This document shows, piece by piece, positions 38,996-47,339 of a stretch of DNA of 64,000 nucleotides. Numbering within the stretch: position 1 is the first letter of the stretch; each line of letters starts with the position of its first letter. The DNA is from Halopolyspora algeriensis (GTDB lineage: Bacteria > Actinomycetota > Actinomycetes > Mycobacteriales > Pseudonocardiaceae): NCBI RefSeq assembly GCF_003337235.1, contig NZ_QPJC01000001.1, positions 462,353 through 526,352 of the forward strand. Direction: 5' to 3'. A program made the translations under genes and the position numbers. Under the pieces are notes generated by a model, which was not told the DNA's origin, did no database searches, and worked only from the letters and a program-made list of their open reading frames with translations.

Positions 38996-39451
38996 TCAGC
39001 GGGCCACGGAACCGTTGGAGCCGCCGTCGTCGCCGTCGCCGATGTCCGTGTCGTCGCCGCCGAAGAGCATCCCGGCCAGCAGGACCACCGCCCAGATACC
39101 GACCGGAAAGATCGGCCAGAACGGCAACATCTCCCCGGAGAAGAGCGAGGTGATCAACCAGATCCCGATGAGCAGGAACGACGTACCCGCCCAGTCCCGC
39201 CAATCCTTGACGAGCTTCTTGCGATCCCTGTCTCGCTTGACCTTCTCCACCGAGGGGGGCGCCGGCTCGGGCAGATCGGCGGTCAGGGGAGACAGCTCCG
39301 CCCGGGTGGCCGAGGCATAGGTGGCTCGCAGGCGATCGTCGTACTCCGCAATCGTGATACGCCCCTCGTTCAGCGCCACCCGCAGCCGCTCGGCCACTGC
39401 CTCCCGGTCCGCATCGGAGGCACGTATCGAGGAATTGTCCGGCTCCGCCAT
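38996..39451 (-). CDS. DUF1707 domain membrane protein
   Basis: 151 residues. N-terminal DUF1707 module (IRASDADREAVAERLRVALNEGRITIAEYDDRLRATYASATRAEL), then a basic linker and two membrane segments (about 95-112 and 116-133), ending in an acidic tail. Such proteins are common in actinomycetes; the DUF1707 domain is a SHOCT-like helical module of unknown role. ATG at 39451 is used. Confidence 0.85.
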   Translation of the reverse strand: MAEPDNSSIRASDADREAVAERLRVALNEGRITIAEYDDRLRATYASATRAELSPLTADLPEPAPPSVEKVKRDRDRKKLVKDWRDWAGTSFLLIGIWLITSLFSGEMLPFWPIFPVGIWAVVLLAGMLFGGDDTDIGDGDDGGSNGSVAR

Positions 39452-39774
39452 CACAGCCCCCGCCCAAGAAGAGATCGGATCCGGCCCGAACCGGCCCGGA
39501 CCATCCTCGAAAGACGGCTGCCGGACATCGCCGGTTGAAACCCGACGATACCGAGAGTGCCCGGCCGTGTGTCACCGTGCAGACTGTGCGGCGTCGAAGG
39601 TCGTGCCCCCGCCACGCGGACGAGGGAAGCAGCGACGGTGGGGGGTACCAGCACGAGACCGGCTGCCGCACCACGGGAGGCGTGGTATAAATCGCACTAC
39701 GGTCCGATTGGTTTTTCACCGCCCCGTCTCGCAGAATCACCGTCTGTTCCCGCCGCGAGCGCCGCCCCCATGAG
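39452..39774. other. Divergent control region upstream of etfD
   Basis: No gene recognised. TATAAA at 39686-39691, preceded by TGG as in an extended -10, is a possible plus-strand promoter element. The right end carries the shared TTACC-type operator (39775-39788). Confidence 0.4.
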
Positions 39775-39788
39775 TTACCGGCGAGTAA
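39775..39788 (+). promoter_or_regulatory. TTACC-type operator upstream of etfD
   Basis: TTACCGGCGAGTAA followed by TAGGGCGT. The fadE5 site at 56862-56875 (TTACCGACGAGTAA, then GGGCGT) differs by one base in 14. It is 45 bases before the etfD ATG. Shared control by one regulator is inferred. Confidence 0.75.
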
Positions 39789-39833
39789 TAGGGCGTACGC
39801 TCCCAAGAAACCTGCGAACAGGAGGCCGCGAGC

Positions 39834-42149
39834 ATGGGAGCACTACAGCTCGTCCTGGGCCTGATCTGTCTGGCCGTGACCGTGGTCGCGGTGGTGATGG
39901 TCGTCAGGACCGTGCGGCGGATGGTCGCTTCCATCCGACTCGGACAACCCGATCCGGACCGCAAGGGGCCGTTCGGCGCCCGCTTCGGCAACATGCTGAA
40001 AGAAGTGCTCGGGCACACCAAGATGCTCAAGCTGACCCACGTGGGCATCGCCCACTGGTTCGTCATGCTCGGCTTCGGTGGCCTGAGCCTGAGCGTTCTC
40101 GAAGCCTACGGCGAGGTGTTTTCACCTTCTTTCGAATTCCCCTTCCTCGGCGGGTTCGGTCCGTGGAATCTGCTCATCGAGCTCCTGGGCATCACCACGG
40201 TGCTCGGTGGCTTCTGGCTGATCGGGGTTCGCCAGCTCAACCACCCGCGCCGGTCGGGCCGGGTGTCCCGCTTCTCCGGCTCCAACTTCTGGCAGGCCTA
40301 CTTCGTCGAGGCCGTGGTGGTGCTCGAGGGCGTGGGCATCCTGGGGCTGCGCGCGTTCAAGGAGTCCTCGGGGCTGTTCCACGCCCCGGTGTGGTCGTCG
40401 CCGCTGACCTATGCGCTGGGCGGCATCCTGCCCGCCAGTGCCGCGGCCGTGTCGATCTTCGCCGCGTTCAAGATCCTCTCGGCGATGATCTGGCTCATCG
40501 TGATCGCCGCGAACATCACGATGGGTGTCGCCTGGCACCGGTTCACCGCGTTCTTCAACATCTACTTCAAGCGCGACCCCGAACGCACCGCGCTGGGTGC
40601 GCTCAAGCCCATGATGAGCGGTGGCAAAGAACTCGACTTCGAGGAAGCCGACCCCGACGAGGACGTCTTCGGCGCGGGCAAGGTCGAGGACTTCTCCTGG
40701 AAGGGCTGGCTGGACTTCACCACCTGCACCGAGTGCGGCCGTTGCCAGGATCAGTGCCCGGCGTGGAACACCGCCAAGCCGCTGTCGCCGAAGATGCTGA
40801 TCACCGGCCTGCGCGATCACGCACACGCCAAGGCCCCCTACCTGCTGGCCGGCGGCAGCAAGGACATGGCAGGCGACGAGGTCGGTATCACCGGTGAGGA
40901 CGCCGAGCAGCGCCTGGGCAAGATCGACGCGCTCGCCCTGGCCGAGTCCGAGCGCCCGCTGGTCGGCGGGCCGGAGGAAGCCGGTGTGATCGACCCCGAG
41001 GTGCTGTGGGCCTGCACCAGCTGCGGGGCCTGCGTGGAGCAGTGCCCGGTCGACATCGAGCACGTCGACCACATCGTCGACATGCGCCGCTACCAGGTGA
41101 TGATCGAGTCGAACTTCCCCACCGAGCTCGGCGGGATGTTCAAAAACCTCGAGAACAAGGGCAATCCGTGGGGCCAGAACGCCAAGGACCGGCTGGCCTG
41201 GACCGAGGATCTGGACTTCGAGGTGCCGGTGGCCGACGGGGAGCTCGACGACGACGTCGAGTACCTGTTCTGGGTCGGCTGTGCGGGCGCGTTCGAGGAC
41301 CGCGCGAAGAAGACCAGCCGTGCCGTGGCCGAACTGCTGCACATCGCCGGGGTCAACTACCGGGTGCTCGGTTCGGAGGAGACCTGCACCGGGGATCCGG
41401 CACGACGGGCGGGCAACGAGTTCGTGTTCCAGATGCTGGCCCAGCAGAACGTGGAGACGCTGAACGCGACCTTCGGCGACCGCGAGCCGGCCAAGCGCAA
41501 GATCGTGGCCACGTGTGCGCACTGCTTCAACAGCCTCGCCAACGAGTACACCCAGCTCGGCGGCAACTACGAGGTGGTGCACCACACCCAGCTGCTGAAC
41601 AAGCTGGTCCGCGAGAAGCGGCTGGTCCCGGTCGCGCCGATCGCCGAGGACGTGACCTACCACGACCCCTGCTACATCGGCCGCCACAACAAGGTCTACG
41701 AGCCGCCGCGTGAGCTGGTCAACGCCTCGGGTGCCTCCTTCCGGGAGATGCCCCGGCACGCCGACCGCGCGATGTGCTGCGGTGCCGGCGGTGCGCGCAT
41801 GTGGATGGAGGAGAAGACCGGCAAGCGCATCAACAACGAGCGTGTCGACGAGGCCCTCGGGACCGCTCCGTCGAAGGTCGCCACCGGCTGCCCGTTCTGC
41901 AAGGTGATGCTCACCGACGGCCTCACCACCCGGCAGAACGAGCAGGTCGCCTCGGAAAGCGTCGAGGTCGTCGACGTCGCGCAGCTGCTGCTGTCCTCGG
42001 TCAAGCGGGGCACCGACGGTGCTTCGGCCGAGCAGCCCGGCGGCGCCGAGATCGGTGGGGAGGCCGAGGCCGACGGCAAGGCCGACACCCCCACCGACGT
42101 CGAGCCCACCGGCACAACGCTGCCGCAGGAGGACAAGACGAACGGCTGA
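39834..42149 (+). CDS. etfD: EtfD-type ETF:menaquinone oxidoreductase, Fe-S membrane protein
   Basis: 771 residues, close in layout to mycobacterial Rv0338c. Five to six membrane segments fill residues 1-250 (haem b-type domain). Two 4Fe-4S motifs follow (CTECGRCQDQCP and CTSCGACVEQCP), then two CCG domains (DPCYIGRHN...CCGAGGARMW; GCPFCKVML). The acidic, Pro/Glu-rich tail is disordered. In mycobacteria EtfD takes electrons from ETF-BA during fatty-acid oxidation and passes them to menaquinone. AGGAGG lies before the ATG. The upstream operator is shared with fadE5. Confidence 0.92.
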   Translation: MGALQLVLGLICLAVTVVAVVMVVRTVRRMVASIRLGQPDPDRKGPFGARFGNMLKEVLGHTKMLKLTHVGIAHWFVMLGFGGLSLSVLEAYGEVFSPSFEFPFLGGFGPWNLLIELLGITTVLGGFWLIGVRQLNHPRRSGRVSRFSGSNFWQAYFVEAVVVLEGVGILGLRAFKESSGLFHAPVWSSPLTYALGGILPASAAAVSIFAAFKILSAMIWLIVIAANITMGVAWHRFTAFFNIYFKRDPERTALGALKPMMSGGKELDFEEADPDEDVFGAGKVEDFSWKGWLDFTTCTECGRCQDQCPAWNTAKPLSPKMLITGLRDHAHAKAPYLLAGGSKDMAGDEVGITGEDAEQRLGKIDALALAESERPLVGGPEEAGVIDPEVLWACTSCGACVEQCPVDIEHVDHIVDMRRYQVMIESNFPTELGGMFKNLENKGNPWGQNAKDRLAWTEDLDFEVPVADGELDDDVEYLFWVGCAGAFEDRAKKTSRAVAELLHIAGVNYRVLGSEETCTGDPARRAGNEFVFQMLAQQNVETLNATFGDREPAKRKIVATCAHCFNSLANEYTQLGGNYEVVHHTQLLNKLVREKRLVPVAPIAEDVTYHDPCYIGRHNKVYEPPRELVNASGASFREMPRHADRAMCCGAGGARMWMEEKTGKRINNERVDEALGTAPSKVATGCPFCKVMLTDGLTTRQNEQVASESVEVVDVAQLLLSSVKRGTDGASAEQPGGAEIGGEAEADGKADTPTDVEPTGTTLPQEDKTNG

Positions 42150-42170
42150 CTCGGCTGCTCGCACGCGACC

Positions 42171-42212
42171 GCGAAAAAGGGGCGGACCCCGCTGGGTTCG
42201 CCCCTTTTTCGC
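42171..42212 (+). terminator. Strong intrinsic terminator after etfD
   Basis: A perfect 14-bp stem GCGAAAAAGGGGCG/CGCCCCTTTTTCGC, lengthened by a G-T and a 4-bp ACCC/GGGT pairing to a CGCT tetraloop, 22 bp after the stop. The arms carry A5/T5 tracts, so it works in both directions. Confidence 0.9.
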
Positions 42213-42321
42213 GTATGCGGCAGCGTCCGCACCCGTTCGGGGGAAAATCACCGGAACCCGGCAACGATGTCGCCGATGCCGGGATCATGGGCTCATGCGT
42301 ACTGTGGTGACGGAAGGGGTG

Positions 42322-42930
42322 ATGACCGTGGCCGCACCAGCGTACGACCCGGACGAGTTCGACCCGCTGGTCGAGCTGCACGGGTTGTGGACCCCTGAGC
42401 TCGCCGACCGGTACCTACCGATTCCCGGGATGCCCCCGGCGAAGTACGAGTGCCTGGACGGAAAGCTGATCTTGAGCCCCTACGAAGGTTCCGCGAACAT
42501 CCATGCCGCTGACGAGCTCTTCGTGCGGCTGCGTAAGCCCGCGCGCGACGCAGGAGGCGGCGCGTACACCACGCTGAACATCCAGCTCGGAGCCAAGCGC
42601 TGGATTCAGCCCGATTTCGCGGTGCTCAAGCAACCCGCACGGGGCGAAGTCTGGATTCCGGCAGACAAGGTTCTCCTGGTCGGCGAATGCGTGTCCCCGT
42701 CGAGCCGCCAGGCCGACCGCATCGACAAGCCCGCTCTGTGCGCCGCAGCCGGGATCGAGTACTTCATGCGGGTGGAGGTCTCCTACACGCGCCGACACGC
42801 GGAGGTAGTGCTGCTGCGCCTCGACGACGACAGCTACCGCGTGCACGCCAAGGCGCTGGTGGGCAGCACGTTCGCCACCGAGCTGCCGTTCCCGTTGTCC
42901 TTCGACCCCGCCGAACTGCTGGAGGACTGA
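42322..42930 (+). CDS. Uma2-family (DUF820) endonuclease-like protein
   Basis: 202 residues. PD-(D/E)XK fold of the Uma2 family: E in KYECLDGKLI, PDFAV and the VGECVSPSSRQADRIDKPALCAAAGIEYF segment that replaces the E-x-K/S. Uma2 genes are expanded in actinobacteria and cyanobacteria; function is unknown, nuclease activity inferred. GGAAGGGG sits before the ATG at 42322; an in-frame ATG at 42295 would add nine residues. Confidence 0.83.
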   Translation: MTVAAPAYDPDEFDPLVELHGLWTPELADRYLPIPGMPPAKYECLDGKLILSPYEGSANIHAADELFVRLRKPARDAGGGAYTTLNIQLGAKRWIQPDFAVLKQPARGEVWIPADKVLLVGECVSPSSRQADRIDKPALCAAAGIEYFMRVEVSYTRRHAEVVLLRLDDDSYRVHAKALVGSTFATELPFPLSFDPAELLED

Positions 42931-43057
42931 GGCTGCCGGAGTGTCCGTGCCGGCTCAGCGGCGCGGGTGGTTCAGCGCAGGCTCGCCAGGAACGTCGACC
43001 ACGCCTTCGGCGTGAGTGCGGGGCGGCAGGCCATGACCGCCCGCCGCCCCCGACGCC

Positions 43058-44461
43058 TCAGGTGCCCATCTCCTCCAGGGAACGGCCCTTGGTCTCCTTG
43101 AGGTAGCGCACCACGAACACCAGCGAGAGCAGCGCGAACGCCGCGTAGATGTAGTAGGTCATCGGCAGGCTCCAGTCCCGCAGGACCGGGAAGCTGACGG
43201 TGACCAGCCAGTTCGCGATCCAGTTGGTCGCGGTGCCGAGAGCGAGCGCGGCGGCGCGGATGCGCGGGGGGAACATCTCGCCGAGCAGCACCCACATCAC
43301 CACTCCCCAGGAAGCGGCGAAGAACAGCACGAACGCGCTCGCCGACAACAGCGCGACCGCGCCCCACTGGAACGGCAGCTGCGCGTCATCACCGACCACG
43401 CGGGCGTGGCTGAACGCCCAGCCGGTGACCGCGAGCGCGATCGTCATTCCGGACGAGCCGATGACCAGCAGCGGCTTGCGCCCGACCTTGTCGACCAGTG
43501 CGATCGCGATGAATGTGCCGACGATGTTCACGATCGAGGTGAACAGGCTCAGCAGCAGCGAGTTGCTCGCATTGACGCCGACGGACTGCCACAACGAGGC
43601 CGAGTAGTAGAAGATGACGTTGATGCCGACGAACTGCTGCAGCGCGGCGATGGCCATGCCGACCCACACGACCGGTAGCAGACCGAACCGGCCGCGCAAG
43701 TCGCTGAGCCTGGGCTTGTACTCGCTGCCGAGGGCGTGTCGAATCTCGTCGATCTTCTCGTCGGGATCGCCGGCCTCGATCGTGGAGATGATGCTGCGGG
43801 CGCGAGCGGTCTTGCCGACGGCCACGAGGTAACGCGGCGATTCCGGGATCACCGAGGAGACCACGAGGTAGATCAGGGCGGGGACGGCCTCCACGGCCAG
43901 CATCCACTGCCAGGCCTCCAGCGGCCCGAGCTGTTCGGAGGCGCTGCCGCCCGCGAAGGCGGCCAGGGCGTAGTTGACGAGCTGGGATATGGCGATGCCC
44001 AACACGATCGCCAGCTGCTGCAGGGATCCGAGGCGTCCCCGATACGCGGCGGGAGCGATCTCGGCGATGTAGGCAGGGCCGATCATCGAGGCGATACCGA
44101 CCGCAATGCCGCCCACAACACGCCATATCGCCAGGTCCCAGACGGCGAAGGGCAGGGCCGAACCGATAGCGCTGGCCATGAACAGCAGAGCAGCGATCTG
44201 CATGACCCGGATCCGGCCGATCCGGTTGGCCAGACCGCCCGCGATGGCCGCACCCACGGCCGAGCCCAACAGGGCCGCCGCCACGGTCACCCCGGTGATG
44301 GCCGGGCCCACCCGGAACTCGGATTGGATCGCCTGCACCGCACCATTGATGACCGAGGTGTCGTAACCGAACAGGAAGCCGCCGAGAGCCGCGGCTCCGG
44401 CGATCATCACCACGTGCACGAGGTGAGTGGGGGTACCACCTCGTGGCTGCGCTAGCGACAT
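43058..44461 (-). CDS. Sugar porter (MFS SP family)
   Basis: 467 residues, 12 membrane segments. Sugar-porter signatures: RIGRIRVM after segment 2, PESPRYLVAVGKTARA after segment 6, QQFVGINVIFYYS in segment 7, DKVGRKPLLVIG and the C-terminal PETKGRSLEE equivalent (LKETKGRSLEEMG). Likely proton:sugar symport of a hexose or pentose. The ATG at 44461 follows AGGAG by eight bases. Monocistronic; substrate and regulator not evident. Confidence 0.92.
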   Translation of the reverse strand: MSLAQPRGGTPTHLVHVVMIAGAAALGGFLFGYDTSVINGAVQAIQSEFRVGPAITGVTVAAALLGSAVGAAIAGGLANRIGRIRVMQIAALLFMASAIGSALPFAVWDLAIWRVVGGIAVGIASMIGPAYIAEIAPAAYRGRLGSLQQLAIVLGIAISQLVNYALAAFAGGSASEQLGPLEAWQWMLAVEAVPALIYLVVSSVIPESPRYLVAVGKTARARSIISTIEAGDPDEKIDEIRHALGSEYKPRLSDLRGRFGLLPVVWVGMAIAALQQFVGINVIFYYSASLWQSVGVNASNSLLLSLFTSIVNIVGTFIAIALVDKVGRKPLLVIGSSGMTIALAVTGWAFSHARVVGDDAQLPFQWGAVALLSASAFVLFFAASWGVVMWVLLGEMFPPRIRAAALALGTATNWIANWLVTVSFPVLRDWSLPMTYYIYAAFALLSLVFVVRYLKETKGRSLEEMGT

Positions 44462-44661
44462 CGAAGTACTCCTGTGCCCGATCGCCGGTTGCCCTTGCAT
44501 GACCGTTCGTTGAACGTCGGGTTTCGGACAACGTAAGTCACAGGGTGACGCCTTGACTGCCTCGATTCAGCGTGAGAATTCCCACTGTGACGAGTACAGA
44601 AACGTCGCGTGTCTGGATCGATCTCACGCCGTGTCTGAACGGCGAAAGTGTCCCTCGATGC

Positions 44662-45243
44662 TCAGCGCCGGGTGTCGACCCGCCCGAAGTTGAGGTACGC
44701 GCGCGAGGGTGTGGGGCCGCGCTGGCCCTGATACCGCGAGCCCGCCCGCTTCGATCCGTACGGGTGCTCGGCGGGGCTGGACAGGCGGAACAGGCAGAGC
44801 TGCCCGATCTTCATGCCCGGCCACAGAGTGATCGGCAGGTTCGCCACATTGGACAGCTCGAGCGTGATGTGCCCGTGGAAGCCGGGGTCGATGAATCCGG
44901 CGGTGGAGTGGGTCAGCAGGCCGAGGCGCCCCAGGGAGGACTTGCCCTCCAGGCGGCCTGCGAGATCGTCGGGCAGTCGCACGACCTCGAAGGTCGATCC
45001 GAGCACGAATTCACCGGGGTGCAGCACGAACGGGTCGTCGTCGGTGTTCTCGACCAGCGAGGTCAACTCGTCCTGCTGCAGGGAGGGGTCGATGTGGGTG
45101 TACTTGGTGTTGTCGAACACCCGGAAGAACCGGTCGAGCCGCACGTCGATGCTCGACGGCTGGATCAGGGAGACGTCGAACGGGTCCAGTTCGAGCCGTC
45201 CCTCGTCGAGCTCTTTACGCAGGTCGCGGTCACTCAGCAGCAC
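44662..45243 (-). CDS. dcd: dCTP deaminase (dUMP-forming type likely)
   Basis: 193 residues. Makes dUTP or dUMP from dCTP for thymidylate synthesis. Motifs: [44 protein letters not shown] (catalytic Glu and trimer-binding His) and [16 protein letters not shown] near the C-terminus. GTG at 45243 gives the usual start ([11 protein letters not shown]). Beside tRNA-Gly, the same neighbourhood as in mycobacteria. Confidence 0.95.
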   Translation of the reverse strand: MLLSDRDLRKELDEGRLELDPFDVSLIQPSSIDVRLDRFFRVFDNTKYTHIDPSLQQDELTSLVENTDDDPFVLHPGEFVLGSTFEVVRLPDDLAGRLEGKSSLGRLGLLTHSTAGFIDPGFHGHITLELSNVANLPITLWPGMKIGQLCLFRLSSPAEHPYGSKRAGSRYQGQRGPTPSRAYLNFGRVDTRR

Positions 45244-45362
45244 GGAACACAGCGTATCCGCGCAGTGCGGGGCACAGCGCATCCGCCCCCGGAGCCGCCC
45301 CAGGGGCCCTGGCGATCTTCGGCGGTGGCCGTGCTAGGCTGTTCAGTGCCGCAGAAGGCGGT

Positions 45363-45436
45363 GCGGGTGTAGTTCAATGGCAGAACATCAGCTTCCCAAG
45401 CTGAGAACGCGGGTTCGATCCCCGTCACCCGCTCCA
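45363..45436 (+). tRNA. tRNA-Gly (anticodon CCC)
   Basis: 74 nt including an encoded CCA. Acceptor GCGGGTG pairs with CACCCGC; the anticodon stem CAGC/GCTG closes the 7-nt loop TTCCCAA with anticodon CCC at 45395-45397; T-arm GCGGGTTCGATCCCCGT. The D-arm is AGTTCAATGGCAGAAC-like. Confidence 0.96.
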
Positions 45437-45453
45437 GCAGCGTTTTTCGTAGC

Positions 45454-45495
45454 GCGGAAGGGGCGCTCCCGGATCATCGGGGGCGCCCCTTCCGC
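45454..45495 (+). terminator. Terminator after tRNA-Gly
   Basis: 17-bp stem (45454-45470 with 45479-45495) with one G-T pair and an 8-nt loop GGATCATC, 17 bp downstream of the tRNA CCA end. Confidence 0.85.
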
Positions 45496-45607
45496 GTATT
45501 GCGGGATCTTTCGGCCACAGGTCGGGGACATTCGCGACCGCGCGGCCGTTGCGGACCGATCACGACACCGCCCACACGCCGTGTGCCTGCGCCGAAGCAC
45601 GGCGGGA

Positions 45608-46300
45608 TCAAGGCAGGCGGGCCTCGAGACTCATCGTCTCGAACCGCGTGAACTCCTCGTTGCCGTCGGCGACGCCGTGATCCTCCAGCCCCGCCAGAGC
45701 CGGGTCGGTGCTGTCGCGAAAGGAGCACCGCCGGACGTCAGTGAACCCGACCGCCTCCAGTGTCGCCCGCAGGGTCGCCTCGTCGTAGACGAACCGGTGC
45801 CCCCACCCCCGCATGACCTGGTTGACGGCGAACGTCGCGGGGGAGCCGGGGGTGTCCGGGAAGTAGGAGTCCGCGAGCCAGGTGGCGTAGCGTTCGCCGA
45901 GCTGCCCACCGGCCCCGTCGAGGACGGACACGATCGCGGAAAGGTCCGGGGTCGCCGTCCGGATCCACCCGCCGGGGGCGAGCACGCGCCGGCATTCCCG
46001 CAGCATCGCCACGCCGGTCGCGTACGGGAGATGCTCGATGAGGTGCTCGGAGAACACGTAGTGGAACGCACCGCTCGGCAGCGGGAAAGTCCGGGAGACG
46101 TCGAGCAGCACCGCGCCGGAGTCGACGTCGCTGTCGGTGTTGAGCCAGCCGTCGAGGTGGTTGTGTCCCGCACCGAGATGCAGCTTCGGCGTGCTCGTCG
46201 ACGCGAGGTAGTCACGCAGCTGTGCGCGCCGGCGCAGCCGCGCCAGGCCGCGACGCGACGCTCTGGCGAATGTCCGGACCTGCGGGTTCACGCTCATCAC
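45608..46300 (-). CDS. Class I SAM-dependent methyltransferase
   Basis: 230 residues. SAM loop KLHLGAGHNHLDGWLN, acidic strand end NTDSDVD, post-I region FHYVFSEHLIEHLPY and LRECRRVLAPGGWIRTATPDL. This group (with the L-G-C/A-G...W-x-N-x-D pattern) often modifies sugars or lipids in cell-wall or natural-product pathways. It stands alone here. Start ATG at 46300 or the next codon; no strong ribosome-binding site. Substrate unknown. Confidence 0.85.
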   Translation of the reverse strand: MMSVNPQVRTFARASRRGLARLRRRAQLRDYLASTSTPKLHLGAGHNHLDGWLNTDSDVDSGAVLLDVSRTFPLPSGAFHYVFSEHLIEHLPYATGVAMLRECRRVLAPGGWIRTATPDLSAIVSVLDGAGGQLGERYATWLADSYFPDTPGSPATFAVNQVMRGWGHRFVYDEATLRATLEAVGFTDVRRCSFRDSTDPALAGLEDHGVADGNEEFTRFETMSLEARLP

Positions 46301-46450
46301 CTCCCTCGCGGGGAACGTTTCGCTCGACGGGTCCGGCCTCGTGGAGCCACGGGTCGGATGTTGTCGATCTCCCCACGATGACGCGCCTCGGACCGCGCGG
46401 CCACCTGCACCGCAACATCCCGACGTGCGGCTTGCCCACCGCCCGCCGGG

Positions 46451-46594
46451 TCAGCGCGTCGTCTCCAGGAGGAGGGCGGTGTACTTGTCGCCGTCCTGCG
46501 CTTCCCGCCTGGTCAGTCCGGCTCGTTCGGCGACGTCACCTTCGATCACGCGACGCAGGCGCAGCCGGGCGGTGGAACGCTCGAACGCTGTCAT
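46451..46594 (-). CDS. Possible 47-residue protein
   Basis: An ATG-to-TGA frame of 48 codons with strongly GC-biased third positions, encoding a basic-acidic helical peptide (TAFERSTARLRLRRVIEGDVAERAGL... ending in ALLLETTR). Its first 20 residues resemble the N-terminus of GNAT acetyltransferases, so it may be a truncated remnant. No ribosome-binding site. Weak support. Confidence 0.3.
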   Translation of the reverse strand: MTAFERSTARLRLRRVIEGDVAERAGLTRREAQDGDKYTALLLETTR

Positions 46595-46674
46595 GGCAGC
46601 ACGGTAGCGCGGTGCGTCCACGAATCGAACGACGCGTGCACGGGGAAGTCGGTCCTGCGCGGCACAATCCGCTC

Positions 46675-47223
46675 ATGCCCACACACATCGCCTTACTGCG
46701 AGGCATCAACGTCGGTGGACACAACAAGGTCGCCATGGCGGATCTGCGCGAGGTCGTACGTTCACTCGGACACACCGACGTGGCAACGTACATCCAGAGC
46801 GGCAACGTCGTGTTCTCCTGCCCGGAAACCGAGACGGCGACGCTCAGCAATGCGCTGGAGCACGCGATCGCCGAGGACCTCGGGGTGCGAGTCCGGGCCG
46901 TGGTGCTCTCCCGCGGCGAACTGGCGCGGGTGATCGCGGCCAATCCCTTCCCGGAGGAGACGAGCCCGAAGTGCCTGCACGCCGTGTTCCGCGGTGAGGA
47001 GTTCGGGCCCGACGAGGTCACCGCCGTCACCGTCGCCGTACAGCGAGCTCGGGAGCGAGGCGGCCGAGAGGACGCGCACGTCATGGGGCGCACGCTGTTC
47101 CTGCACACTCCCGACGGGCTTGCGCGCAGCGAGCTGGCCACCAAGCTGGTCCGGCCGGAGGCCGGAACAACAGCGCGCAACTGGGCAACGGTGACGAAGT
47201 TGATGACTCTGCTCGATGCGTGA
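46675..47223 (+). CDS. DUF1697 domain protein
   Basis: 182 residues. The DUF1697 signature is clear: HIALLRGINVGGHNKVAMADLREVVRSLGHTDVATYIQSGNVVF, and the ending WATVTKLMTLLDA. Cytoplasmic alpha/beta protein found widely in bacteria; biochemical role unknown. No ribosome-binding site stands out before the ATG, so a leaderless message is possible. Confidence 0.9.
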   Translation: MPTHIALLRGINVGGHNKVAMADLREVVRSLGHTDVATYIQSGNVVFSCPETETATLSNALEHAIAEDLGVRVRAVVLSRGELARVIAANPFPEETSPKCLHAVFRGEEFGPDEVTAVTVAVQRARERGGREDAHVMGRTLFLHTPDGLARSELATKLVRPEAGTTARNWATVTKLMTLLDA

Positions 47224-47339
47224 CCCGGGCGGCCCCGCTCCCTCGCTCCCGCGCCCGCCGGGAGGGCCGGTTTCCGTCACCCGCTCCGGCGAGCCGTACC
47301 GCGCGAGCAGACCGGTGACTTCATCGGCGCCGCACCGCC

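Noticed and set aside
42972-43033. Minus-strand peptide ending ALTPKAWSTFLASLR, like a DUF397 C-terminus
   Set aside because: Only about 20 residues with no start or upstream domain; too short to support even as a relic.
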